NCBI GenBank assembly: GCA_009908385.1
Contig: JAAAPE010000144.1
Coordinates: 1-37,571, forward strand
Length of the DNA stretch: 37,571 nt
Reading direction: 5' to 3'
Source: Gammaproteobacteria bacterium
GTDB taxonomy: Bacteria; Pseudomonadota; Gammaproteobacteria; Xanthomonadales; Wenzhouxiangellaceae
Part shown: piece after piece, positions 16,493 to 28,517 of the stretch
How the letters are laid out: the number at the start of each line of letters is the position of its first letter
Position numbering within the stretch: position 1 is the first letter of the stretch
The notes under the pieces: model-generated
The model's database searches: none
Told to the model about the DNA's origin: nothing
Seen by the model: only the letters and a program-made list of their open reading frames with translations
Made by a program: the position numbers and the translations under genes

Positions 16493-17671
16493 ATGGGGCG
16501 CCTGTTCCTGGAATCGCAATGGCGCCTGCTGCGCCTGGGCGCCCGGGCGATCCGGCCGCCCGCCGACGGCCTGGCCCGGCGCTCTCCACGACGTATCCTG
16601 CTCATGCTCGGGGTGATACCCGGGCTGTTCCTGCTCAATCTCTACCACTGGATGGGCCTGGCCCTCGACGAGATCTTCTTCCGCGGCTATCGAAAGGTGC
16701 GAGTCGAGAAGCCCCTGTTCGTGGTCGGGGTGCCGAGAAGCGGCACGACCTTCCTGCACGGCGTGCTGGCCGAGGACGAACGGACCACCACCTTCGGCAC
16801 CTGGGAGTGCTTCTTCGCGCTGTCGGTGACCTGGCGCCGCCTCTGGCTCGGCTTCGGCCGCATCGACGCGGCCGTGGGCCGGCCGCTCGGCCGCCTGTTG
16901 GACGCGCTGGTCCGGCGCCTGGCCGGCGGCTTCGAAGACACCCACCCGGTCCGCCTCGACCAGCCGGAGGAGGACTTCTTCTGCCTGCTGCCGCCGATGA
17001 CCTGCTTCGTCCTGGTGGTGCTGTTTCCCGACAGCCCCGACCTGTGGCGCATGGCGAGGCTCGACAGCGACGACGACGCGGGCTTCCGACGCCGGCAGCT
17101 CGACTACTACCACCGCGCCGTTCAGCGCCATCTCTACGTCCACGGCACGCGTCGGCGCTTCCTGTCGAAGAACGCGTCATTCGCGGGCATGCTCGGCAGC
17201 CTGTCGACCGTCTTCCCGGACGGGCGCTTCATCGTCTGCCTGCGCGAGCCCGAGCGGGCGCTGTCCTCGCAGCTGAGTACGCTCGAGGACTCGCTGCGCC
17301 TGTTCGCCAGCGACGCCGCGCCGCAGGCCTTCAACGAACGCTTCGCCGAGCTGTTCGCCTTCTATTTACGCAACCTCCTCGATCAGGCCGATCGACTGCC
17401 GACCGACCGGATCGCGCTGCTGAACAACACCGAGATCCGCGCCCACCTCGAGCCGGCCGTCCGGCAGACGCTGGCCCGGCTCGGAATCGAGCCGGCGCCG
17501 GGCTTCGCCGAACGCCTGCGCGAGCGTTCGCGCGAATCGCGACGGCACCGGTCACCGCACCGTCATCGTATCAGCGACGCCGACCTCGACCCGGCGTGGC
17601 TCGCCGGCCGTTTTGCCGATATCCTTGCCCGTCATGACTTCGCCCAGGACCGCTTCGCCTCCCGTGACTGA
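16493..17671 (+). CDS. PAPS-dependent sulfotransferase family protein
   Basis: This 392-residue protein has the 5'-phosphosulfate binding loop VPRSGTTFLH at residues 80-89. A later block RFIVCLREPERALSSQLS near residue 245 fits the 3'-phosphate binding region (R...S pattern). The N-terminus (residues 34-62) has a hydrophobic stretch, so it may be membrane-tethered. Bacterial members transfer sulfate from PAPS to carbohydrate, lipid or protein hydroxyls. The acceptor cannot be read from the sequence, but the neighbours (acyltransferase, glycosyltransferase, deacetylase-like protein) point to a glycolipid or surface glycan. No PAPS-synthesis genes lie in the window. The next gene overlaps its 3' end. 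Confidence 0.85.
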   Translation: MGRLFLESQWRLLRLGARAIRPPADGLARRSPRRILLMLGVIPGLFLLNLYHWMGLALDEIFFRGYRKVRVEKPLFVVGVPRSGTTFLHGVLAEDERTTTFGTWECFFALSVTWRRLWLGFGRIDAAVGRPLGRLLDALVRRLAGGFEDTHPVRLDQPEEDFFCLLPPMTCFVLVVLFPDSPDLWRMARLDSDDDAGFRRRQLDYYHRAVQRHLYVHGTRRRFLSKNASFAGMLGSLSTVFPDGRFIVCLREPERALSSQLSTLEDSLRLFASDAAPQAFNERFAELFAFYLRNLLDQADRLPTDRIALLNNTEIRAHLEPAVRQTLARLGIEPAPGFAERLRERSRESRRHRSPHRHRISDADLDPAWLAGRFADILARHDFAQDRFASRD

Positions 17672-18767
17672 CCCCGCCGGCGCCGAACGCCTGCGCGTGC
17701 TGATCTGCTGCGACGCGGCCATCGAACGCAACGGGGTCGGCTCCTACTACGGGGACCTGATCGAACAGATCGGCGATGCCGTCGAAGCGGTCGAACTGCT
17801 CGCGCCCGGACACGGCCCCCCCGCCCTGGTCGATTTCCCGCTGCCGGGGGACAGCACCCAGCGAGCGGCCCTGCCGGCCGGCTGGCGGCTGGCCCGCGTC
17901 TTCGACCGGCTGCGGCCGCAGGTCGCCATCATCGCCACGCCCGGTCCCTACGGCATGACCGGTGCGCGGCTCGCCCGGCGCCGGGGCATTCCCTTCATCT
18001 ACGGCTTCCACACGCACTTCGAGGCGCTCAGCGCGCTCTACTGGAACCGGCTGATGACCGCGGTGGCCACGCGCTACCTCGAATCGCGAAACCGCAAGCT
18101 GTTCGAGCGCGCCGCCCTGACCCTGGCGCATTCAGACAGCATGGTCGAACTGGCCCGCGAGCTGGGCGCCCGCCGGGCGGCCCTGGCCGCCACCCTGCTA
18201 CCGTCGCGCTTCGACCGGCCGCCGGAGCCGCGCGAGGGGCCGGTCCGCAGGATCCTGTTCGTCGGCCGGCTGGCCGCCGAGAAACGCATCGACCGGCTGC
18301 TCGACGCGGCGGGCAAGCGGCCGGCCCTGTCCTTCAGCTTTGCCGGGCACGGGCCGCTGAGCGAGACCGTGGCGGCGGCCGCCCGCGAACACGACAACGT
18401 CCACCATCTCGGCTGGGTCCAGCGCGAGACCATACCGGCCCTGCTGGCCGATCACGACGCGCTCGTCCTCCCCTCGGACGTGGAGTCCTTCGGCACGGTC
18501 GCGCTCGAGGCGATTGCCTGCGCCCGGCCGGCCCTGGTCTCCAGGCACTGCGGCATCGGCGAATGGCCGCAGCTCGATCCGGTCCTCTATCGCTTCGACC
18601 CCGACGAGCCCGACGCCCTGGTCGCTGCGCTGGACGCGCTCGTCGACACGCCGGAAACGGAGCGGCGCCGGCGCGCGGACGCCGGTGTGGCCGCCTACGC
18701 CGCCATCCGGGACGAGGGACGGCAAGCCTGGCTTCGGACCCTGCTGGAGGTCGCCGGTGCGTCCTGA
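17634..18767 (+). CDS. Glycosyltransferase family 4 (GT-B fold)
   Basis: This protein of about 377 residues has an N-terminal acceptor half (RVLICCDAAIERNGVGSYYGDLIEQIG; later GFHTHFEALSALYWNRL). The C-terminal donor half holds the GT4 markers FVGRLAAEKRIDRLLDA and the E-x7-E motif in VESFGTVALEAIA. It transfers a sugar from a nucleotide donor to an unknown acceptor at the cytoplasmic face. The start is uncertain: ATG at 17634 overlaps the sulfotransferase by 38 bp, and GTG at 17664 overlaps it by 8 bp and begins MTDPAGAERLRV, nearer to the conserved first strand. Either way it is coupled to the sulfotransferase. Its own stop lies inside the next gene. Confidence 0.9.
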   Translation: MTSPRTASPPVTDPAGAERLRVLICCDAAIERNGVGSYYGDLIEQIGDAVEAVELLAPGHGPPALVDFPLPGDSTQRAALPAGWRLARVFDRLRPQVAIIATPGPYGMTGARLARRRGIPFIYGFHTHFEALSALYWNRLMTAVATRYLESRNRKLFERAALTLAHSDSMVELARELGARRAALAATLLPSRFDRPPEPREGPVRRILFVGRLAAEKRIDRLLDAAGKRPALSFSFAGHGPLSETVAAAAREHDNVHHLGWVQRETIPALLADHDALVLPSDVESFGTVALEAIACARPALVSRHCGIGEWPQLDPVLYRFDPDEPDALVAALDALVDTPETERRRRADAGVAAYAAIRDEGRQAWLRTLLEVAGAS

Positions 18768-19419
18768 CCTGTCGATCCACGATGTCATGCCCGAAACGCT
18801 CGACCGGGTCGACGAGCAGCTGGCCCTGATCGATCGCCACTGTCCCGGCCCGGTGACGCTGCTGGTCGTGCCGGGTCGGCCCTGGTCCGACAACGACCTC
18901 GGCCGCCTGCGCGACTGGGTCGGGCGCGGCCACCGCCTGGCCGGCCACGGCTGGAATCACCGGGCTCGGTGCATCCGGGGAATCAGGCACCGGCTGCACA
19001 GCCTGCTGGTCTCGCGCGACTGCGCCGAGCACCTCGCCCTCGACCGGTCCGACATCATCGCGCTGATGAGCCGCAACCGCCGCTGGTTCGAGGAACACGA
19101 CCTGCCCGCTCCGGCGCTCTACGTGCCGCCGGCCTGGGCCCTGGGCCCGGTCCGCACGGCGGATTTGCGGCCGACCGGCTTTACGCGGGTGGAGACCATG
19201 AGCGGCTACCTGGATGTCGCCAGCGGAACGTTCCGCCGCAGCGCCCTGGTCGGTTTCGAGGCCGCCAGCGCCTGGCAGGTGCCCGTACTCAAGGCGTCGA
19301 ACGCGCTCAATCGCCTGCTCGCACGGCGCTGGCCGCTGCGCGTCGCGCTGCATCCCGACGACCACAGGCTGCCGCTGGCCGGGGACCTCGAGGCGACGCT
19401 GAAACGCTGCGGCCCCTGA
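18757..19419 (+). CDS. Polysaccharide deacetylase-like protein
   Basis: This 220-residue protein starts at a GTG with GGAGG seven bases upstream and overlaps the glycosyltransferase end by 11 bp. It opens LSIHDVMPETLDRV (His8-Asp9), and LAGHGWNHR follows at residues 61-69. The latter resembles the HxxxH metal motif of the NodB/DUF2334 deacetylase fold (His64, His68; Asp9 as the acid). The region YVPPAWALG (about 126-134) fits the next conserved segment of these enzymes. There is no signal peptide, so it would act in the cytoplasm on a glycolipid intermediate, like deacetylases that work on lipid-linked sugars. Together with the acyl-, sulfo- and glycosyltransferases it suggests one envelope glycolipid pathway (inference). 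Confidence 0.83.
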   Translation: MRPDLSIHDVMPETLDRVDEQLALIDRHCPGPVTLLVVPGRPWSDNDLGRLRDWVGRGHRLAGHGWNHRARCIRGIRHRLHSLLVSRDCAEHLALDRSDIIALMSRNRRWFEEHDLPAPALYVPPAWALGPVRTADLRPTGFTRVETMSGYLDVASGTFRRSALVGFEAASAWQVPVLKASNALNRLLARRWPLRVALHPDDHRLPLAGDLEATLKRCGP

Positions 19420-19445
19420 CATCCGATCGGGTACACTCTCGCCCC

Positions 19446-20213
19446 ATGAAAATCGCAAGCTGGAACGTCAACTCGCTCAAGGTGCGCCTGCCGCAGGTGC
19501 TCGACTGGATGGAACACCAGCGCCCGGACGTGCTCGGGCTGCAGGAAACGAAACTCACCGACGACAAGTTTCCCGTCGAGGCCATCCGCGAGGCGGGATA
19601 TCACGTAGCCTTCGCCGGGCAGCCGACCTACAACGGCGTGGCGCTGATCGCGCGCGAGGAACCACTCGACGTCGTCACCGAGATTCCGGACTTTCCCGAC
19701 GAACAGCGCCGCGTGATCGCCGGCACCGTCGGCAACGTGCGCGTGATCAACCTCTACGTGGTCAACGGCAAGGAAGTCGGCTCCGACAAGTACGACTACA
19801 AGCTTCGCTGGCTCGAAGCCGTGCACGAATGGATCGCCGACGAACTCATGCACCACGACAAGCTCGTGGTCATGGGCGACTTCAACATCGCCCCCGACGA
19901 CCGCGACGTCCACGACCCCGAGGCCTGGCACGAGAAGATCCTCTGCTCCACGCCCGAGCGCGAAGCCCTGAAGAAGATGCTCGACCTGGGGCTGCACGAC
20001 AGTTTCCGGCTGTTCGAGCAGCCGGAAGCGACGTTCTCATGGTGGGATTACCGCGCAGCGGCCTTCCGCCGCGGCCTGGGCCTGCGCATCGACCTCGTGC
20101 TGTGTTCCGACGCGCTCAAACTGGCATGCGCCACCAGCTTCGTCGACAAGGAACCGCGCAAGAACGAGCGACCCAGCGACCACGCGCCGGCGGTCGCCGA
20201 GTTCAAGATCTGA
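19446..20213 (+). CDS. xthA: Exodeoxyribonuclease III (AP endonuclease)
   Basis: This 255-residue DNA repair enzyme cleaves 5' to abasic sites and digests 3' ends. Its exonuclease-endonuclease-phosphatase motifs are all visible: KIASWNVNSLKVR (Asn7), LQETKL (Glu34), GDFNIAPDDRDVHD (Asp145, Asn147), GLRIDLVL and SDHAPAVAEF (catalytic Asp-His near the C-terminus). The length is typical of ExoIII. It starts 26 bp after the deacetylase-like gene but is functionally unrelated to that cluster. Its TGA stop is the first three bases of the large palindrome that follows, so nothing separates the coding end from the repeat. Confidence 0.96.
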   Translation: MKIASWNVNSLKVRLPQVLDWMEHQRPDVLGLQETKLTDDKFPVEAIREAGYHVAFAGQPTYNGVALIAREEPLDVVTEIPDFPDEQRRVIAGTVGNVRVINLYVVNGKEVGSDKYDYKLRWLEAVHEWIADELMHHDKLVVMGDFNIAPDDRDVHDPEAWHEKILCSTPEREALKKMLDLGLHDSFRLFEQPEATFSWWDYRAAAFRRGLGLRIDLVLCSDALKLACATSFVDKEPRKNERPSDHAPAVAEFKI

Positions 20214-20232
20214 CGCGGGGTTGGTTATTTCG

Positions 20233-20264
20233 TTTTTTGGTTTTTTGGTTTTTTGGTTTTTTGG
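20233..20264 (+). repeat. Four tandem copies of TTTTTTGG
   Basis: Four exact 8-bp units follow the xthA stop by 19 bp, at the left end of the palindrome. The right arm has a single copy (as CCAAAAAA near 21295-21302), so the array expanded on one side. It may also act as a U-rich terminator tract for xthA. Such arrays are prone to slippage. Confidence 0.85.
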
Positions 20265-20343
20265 TTCGGCATCTGCCTGGCGTGGCGGGGCGGCTGCGCC
20301 GCGGGGCCTATGACGTTTTCGGCACCTGGCACCCGGCACTGTA

Positions 20344-20375
20344 GTCCCGGACGGAGCGCAGCATAGATCCGGGAC
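20344..20375 (+). repeat. REP-like 32-bp palindromic unit, copy A
   Basis: GTCCCGGA and TCCGGGAC arms flank a GC-rich middle. It lies in the left arm of the large palindrome, in opposite orientation to copies B and C. Confidence 0.75.
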
Positions 20376-21105
20376 CTTCTTGGCGGTGGCAGGGCGCCGG
20401 GCTTTTCTCAGCCGTAGCTCACGGGGTTGGCGACACCGGGCGCTGTGCAGCCCTCGACAAGTCAAAGGCGTTCCGGCCGGCCTGCTTCGCAGGCTCTTGC
20501 GCCGGGTAACTTTTTTCCTGCGCGAAAAAAGTAACCAAAAAACGCGCTTAAAAGACGCCGGTCAGCGTCTCAGAATTCGGGCTGTGTGGGGGCTCCAGAA
20601 CTCCGATTACGACGTTGTTCGAGCCCGGCTGGATTCGCCGGGACTTCGGCAGAGGCCGGTAGTGGCCCTGGTCGGGACCTTGGACTTTCGGAGGACACGA
20701 AACCGCGCGCTTCGCGCGCGCAAGCGTCTGGGTGGGCAAAGCCCCTCAGCCGAGAGATCGTGGCTCCGCCAGCCGAAGCCGGGGTCATCGAGGTCGTGCC
20801 GTCCTCGTTCGGTTTACGCCAAGGTCTCGCTAGTGCCAACCGAGAATCAGACCGGTTTCGAGCAGCGCCGCAGCCGGGATTCTGGAGCCCCACCGATTCC
20901 AACTCCTGCGGCGCATCCGGCATCTTTCAAGAGCCCTTTTGCTTACTTTTTGGTCATTGAAAAAAGTAAGTCGCCGCAAGACCCCGCGAAGCGGGCCCGG
21001 GCGAAATCGCAGTTGACTTGTCGAGGTTCCCACTGCGACCGGCGTCGCGAATCCTCGATCCACGGCAGGAAGCAACAACCCGGCGCCCTGCCATTCTGCA
21101 AGAAG

Positions 21106-21137
21106 GTCCCGGATCTCCGCTTCGCTCCGTCCGGGAC
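21106..21137 (-). repeat. REP-like 32-bp palindromic unit, copy B
   Basis: It has the same GTCCCGGA/TCCGGGAC arms as copy A, in the reverse orientation and with a slightly different middle (TCTCCGCTTCGCTCCG). It has no partner in the left arm, so it breaks the symmetry of the palindrome. Confidence 0.75.
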
Positions 21138-21183
21138 TACGGTTCAGTAAGGGCAGCAGGACGCGCGGCGATTCGGCGACAAG

Positions 21184-21215
21184 GTCCCGGATCTGCGCTG
21201 CGCTCCGTCCGGGAC
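21184..21215 (-). repeat. REP-like 32-bp palindromic unit, copy C
   Basis: It has the same arms as copies A and B. Most of it lies in the 78-bp perfect inverted pair with copy A. Copies B and C form a tandem 78 bp apart. Confidence 0.75.
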
Positions 21216-21330
21216 TACAGTGCCGGGTGCCAGGTGCCGAAAACGTCATAGGCCCCGCGGCGCAGCCGCCCCGCAACGCCAACCGGATGCCGAACCAAAA
21301 AACGAAGGAACGAAAAAAACCAAACCCGCG

Positions 21331-22233
21331 TCAACCCAGAATCGCCTGGGCCCCGCCTTCCAGGTTGTAGACCTGCGTGTAGCCCTGCTTGCGGTAGTGC
21401 TCGGCGTACTGCATCGAGGTCTGGCCGACATTGCACACGAACACCAGCGGCTGGTTGGGGTCGCCATCCTTGAGCTCGGCCATCAGGTCGGCGTCGAGCG
21501 GACGGGCGAAATCCAGGGGCTTTTCGGCGCGGTCGGCCTCGCCGCGGGTGTCGATGACCAGCAGGCCCTCGCCCGAATTGATGCGCTCCTGCAGCTCGGC
21601 GGGGGTGATCTGCTTGACCGGCGCGGGCGCACCCGGCAAGTCGAGCTTCAGGCCTTCGCCCTGCACGGTCTCGACCCAGTCGATCGTCGCGCCGCGCGCC
21701 CGCTGGGCGCTGGCCAGGTCCATGAGCACGGTGATGCCGTTCGACTCGGTCTCGATCTCGCTGCCCTCCTTCGGTCCGACCTGGAACTGGGCTTCCCAGC
21801 CCCCGTCGATGGCGAAATGCAGGTGATTGCCGGGATACGCGTCGAGGAACTCGCGAATCTTCTCGGCCGCCTTGTCGGTAATGGTCATTTCCGGGGGCGT
21901 ACGGTCCGGCTTTTCCAGGCCGAAGAGCTCGTGCAGCTCACCGCTGTTGAACATCTCACCGATGATGTCGTTGCCGCCGACGAGTTCGCCGTCGATATAG
22001 AGTTGGGGAATGGTCGGCCAGTCGCCGTAGACCTTGATGCCCTCGCGGATGGTCTCGTCCTCGAGCACGTTGTAACTGGCGTAGTCGCCGGCGAGCAACT
22101 GGTCGAGGATGCCCGCGGTCTTCGCGGAGAAGCCGCATTGCGGCATCTTCGGCGTGCCCTTCATGTAGAGCACGAAGCGGTGCGAGGCAATCTGCGATTC
22201 GATCTTTTCACGTACAGCGGGGTCGAGGCTCAT
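21331..22233 (-). CDS. Monothiol glutaredoxin - A-type-like - rhodanese fusion
   Basis: This 300-residue protein has three domains. Residues 1-108 are a Grx4-type monothiol glutaredoxin with CGFS (Cys33) and the glutathione/Fe-S features WPTIPQLYIDGELVGG. Residues about 113-198 look like the HesB/IscA A-type fold (MTITDKAAEKIREFL, GGWEAQFQVGP, LMDLASAQRARGATIDWVE) but contain no cysteine, so this domain cannot ligate a cluster in the usual way, like the degenerate A-type domain of NfuA. Residues about 205-300 are a rhodanese domain with the candidate catalytic Cys267 in VCNVGQTS. Iron-sulfur cluster transfer with sulfur handling is the reasonable role. I chose ATG 22233 because the Grx domain begins there. 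The stop codon lies at the edge of the large palindrome. Confidence 0.9.
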   Translation of the reverse strand: MSLDPAVREKIESQIASHRFVLYMKGTPKMPQCGFSAKTAGILDQLLAGDYASYNVLEDETIREGIKVYGDWPTIPQLYIDGELVGGNDIIGEMFNSGELHELFGLEKPDRTPPEMTITDKAAEKIREFLDAYPGNHLHFAIDGGWEAQFQVGPKEGSEIETESNGITVLMDLASAQRARGATIDWVETVQGEGLKLDLPGAPAPVKQITPAELQERINSGEGLLVIDTRGEADRAEKPLDFARPLDADLMAELKDGDPNQPLVFVCNVGQTSMQYAEHYRKQGYTQVYNLEGGAQAILG

Positions 22234-22398
22234 GATTCTGCCCTGGTCTGATGCGTTGAGTGGCAATTCCTGATAGTTGGGCTGGCAGGGGGCACAATCA
22301 AGCGTTGGCGCGCACTCGAAGACTGCCAACGGCCGCGCTGGGCGTTTTCACACGACCTGGCTTAAAGTCCTCGAAAGACTGTCCGTGGAGACCCTGCC

Positions 22399-23673
22399 AT
22401 GGCGATGGCGTTCCACCCTGACCATTCCTGCCTGATCGGCGAGCTCCACAGCCGCCCCCATTTCGCCTTCGGGACGCCCGCCATCCTGACCCACCTGGCG
22501 ATTCTTCCAGCGCGGAACGAAGCGGGCTTGAAACCGCGGGTCGAAGCCCTGTGCCAACAATTCGGGCAGGAGGGGCCGAACGACGACCGCCACCACTCGG
22601 CCCGGCTCGGCGCGCTGGTCATGCGCTGGGAACGCCATACGGAGTTCGAGTCGATCGCCGTGATTCGCCCGGGCGCGTCGCCCGGCAACGACGGCTGCCC
22701 GCTCGAGGAACTCCCGGACGGCTGGCTCGATTCGCTCAGCGGCCGAATCGTTTCGGGCGCCAGGATCACCGTCCACCCCCCGGACGCCACGCCCCTGAAG
22801 CCCCGGGCCGGGCAGAATCCCGTCGTGGGCGGCCTGCTGCTCGCCGGGGCCGCCGAACTGTGTACCGACCTGCGCGCCGACGAGCGCGGATTCGTCCACT
22901 TTCACCTCGGACTGCGGGAATCCGTATCCGCCGAGCGGACCGGTCGCCTGGTCCAGCGCCTGATCGAGGTGGAGACCTATCGCATGATGGCCCTGCTCGG
23001 CCTGCCCACCGCCCGCGGGCTGGGCCCGAATCTCGACGGCCTGGAGAATCGCCTGGTCGACCTGGTCGGGCGCCTCGGGCGAACCGAGGATCTGACCCGC
23101 GAACAGGCGCTGCTCGACGAACTGTTCGACATCGCCCAGTCTTCCGAGGAACTGCTTTCGGCGCACGCCTTCCGGTTTTCGGCCACGGCCGCTTACGGCC
23201 GGCTCGTGGGCGACCGGCTCGAGGAACTGGATGAACGGCCGACGCCGGGCCGTCAGGCGCTCAGTGAGTTCCTCTCCCGGCGGTTCGAACCGGCGTTGCG
23301 AACCTGCCAGGCCATCCGCGACCGGCAGGAAGACCTCAGCCGCCGGATCTCGCGCACCGCCGACCTGGCGCGGACGCGCGTCGACGTGGCCCTGCAGAAG
23401 CAGAACCGGAGCCTGCTGTCGAGCATGGCCCGGCGCGCAAGGATGCAACTGAGACTGCAGCAGACGGTCGAAGGTCTGTCGGTCATGGCGATCGGCTATT
23501 ACTCGATCGGTATCCTGGCCTACCTTCTGGGCGGCTGGATCCCCTCCGATGCGCTCAAACTGGCGCTATCGGCGCTGGCACCCGTGGTACTGATCACCAT
23601 CTGGTGGCTGCTGAGACGCTGGCGACGCCGCCTGGATCGCGACACCCCGGGCGGTGAATCGCCGGGTTCGTGA
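22399..23673 (+). CDS. DUF3422 family membrane protein
   Basis: This 424-residue protein matches DUF3422: an N-terminal block HPDHSCLIGELHSRPHFAF (the family's HP...L..E.H.RP), a central segment with HFHLGLRESVSAERTGRLVQRLIEVETYRMMALLGLP, and a helical region with QKQNRSLLSSMARRARMQLRLQQTVEGLSVMAIGYYSIGIL. Two hydrophobic segments near residues 360-380 and 385-408 (split by GGWIPSD) anchor the C-terminus, leaving the large N-terminal part in the cytoplasm. The family has no established function that I know of. The gene is divergent from the glutaredoxin fusion, with 165 bp between their starts. A second in-frame ATG lies two codons further in. Confidence 0.88.
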   Translation: MAMAFHPDHSCLIGELHSRPHFAFGTPAILTHLAILPARNEAGLKPRVEALCQQFGQEGPNDDRHHSARLGALVMRWERHTEFESIAVIRPGASPGNDGCPLEELPDGWLDSLSGRIVSGARITVHPPDATPLKPRAGQNPVVGGLLLAGAAELCTDLRADERGFVHFHLGLRESVSAERTGRLVQRLIEVETYRMMALLGLPTARGLGPNLDGLENRLVDLVGRLGRTEDLTREQALLDELFDIAQSSEELLSAHAFRFSATAAYGRLVGDRLEELDERPTPGRQALSEFLSRRFEPALRTCQAIRDRQEDLSRRISRTADLARTRVDVALQKQNRSLLSSMARRARMQLRLQQTVEGLSVMAIGYYSIGILAYLLGGWIPSDALKLALSALAPVVLITIWWLLRRWRRRLDRDTPGGESPGS

Positions 23674-23723
23674 CGGCGGACCGGTTTTTCGCCCCTCGCT
23701 CACGCAAGCTCGGGCGGAAGGCG

Positions 23724-23750
23724 GTATGCTTTAGAGTTCGCTAAACATAC
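23724..23750 (+). promoter_or_regulatory. Inverted repeat upstream of gltB
   Basis: GTATGCTTTAG (23724-23734) mirrors CTAAACATAC (23741-23750) with one inserted C. It sits 44 bp before the gltB start in the only gap that can hold the gltBD promoter. It overlaps TATGCT, a possible -10 hexamer. Another small palindrome (TACGTA) lies just downstream. It is a candidate operator; the regulator is unknown. Confidence 0.45.
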
Positions 23751-23793
23751 GCCTACGTACGCCCCGCACTGGCAGACGGGGCCGGAGAGCTGA

Positions 23794-28242
<4,449 letters not shown>

Positions 28243-28260
28243 TACACTTTACGTGTACAC
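28243..28260 (+). promoter_or_regulatory. Predicted antitoxin operator with GTGTACAC palindrome
   Basis: The stop of gltB is followed at once by a TACACT hexamer (possible -10) and the perfect palindrome GTGTACAC (28253-28260), 13 bp before the antitoxin ATG. Its core TGTACA is the sequence recognised by the Phd/YefM-type repressor YefM at its own promoter. This fits autoregulation of the toxin-antitoxin pair from inside the glt operon. Confidence 0.55.
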
Positions 28261-28273
28261 AAGGATGGCCGAC

Positions 28274-28513
28274 ATGAGCGCAACCAATATTCGGGACGTC
28301 CGCAAGAACCTCTCGGCGCTGCTCGAACAGGTCGAAAGGGGCGAGGAAGTGATCATCAGCCGAAGAGGCAAGCCAGTGGCGCGCCTGGTCAACGTTCACG
28401 ACACCGAAAACGTGCGTTTTCCCTCGCGCGCCGACTTGCGCGCAGCACTGCCGGCGGCCAGCAAGCCGGCCGGCGAGCTGTTGCGCGACTTGCGCGACGA
28501 AGAGCGTTTCTGA
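28274..28513 (+). CDS. Phd/YefM-family antitoxin
   Basis: This 79-residue protein has the Phd/YefM N-terminal DNA-binding and dimerisation domain (NIRDVRKNLSALLEQVERGEEVIISRRGKPVARLV, residues 5-39). A charged C-terminal tail (residues 50-79) would wrap the toxin. AAGGA at 28261-28265 spaces well for the ATG at 28274; the in-frame GTG at 28253 and ATG at 28265 are poorer. It binds and silences the VapC-like nuclease encoded four bases downstream and should repress its own promoter at the TGTACA palindrome immediately upstream. It begins 31 bp after the gltB stop. Confidence 0.92.
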   Translation: MSATNIRDVRKNLSALLEQVERGEEVIISRRGKPVARLVNVHDTENVRFPSRADLRAALPAASKPAGELLRDLRDEERF

Positions 28514-28517
28514 GGCG

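Larger units (their letters stand above)
20211..21333. repeat. 1.1 kb imperfect palindrome between convergent stop codons
   Basis: The whole gap between xthA and the glutaredoxin-fusion gene reads as two diverged inverted copies. Both ends begin with the same TGACGCGGG, the TGA being the stop codon of each flanking gene. A 78-bp perfect inverted pair lies at 20285-20362 and 21197-21274. A 14-bp pair (CCTCGACAAGTCAA) lies at 20452-20465 and 21013-21026. An ACTTTTTTC-type hairpin sits on each side (about 20508-20534 and 20942-20970). Homologous but diverged stretches (GGGGCTCCAGAA, GACCTTGG) occur nearer the centre at about 20.77 kb. Open frames inside it are repeat translations without protein character. 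No transposase is present. It could be a non-autonomous mobile repeat, a fold-back element, or nested REP-type insertions. Confidence 0.8.

Noticed and set aside
20507-20970. ACTTTTTTC and CTTACTTTTT hairpins as intrinsic terminators
   Set aside because: The stems are A/T-rich rather than GC-rich and lie 300-400 bp or more from any stop codon. They fit better as parts of the repeat element.
20380-21282. Several 60-256 codon frames on both strands between xthA and the glutaredoxin fusion
   Set aside because: They cross the REP-like units and hairpins, read similarly from both strands because of the palindrome, and have no ribosome sites or domain motifs. They are translations of repeat DNA.
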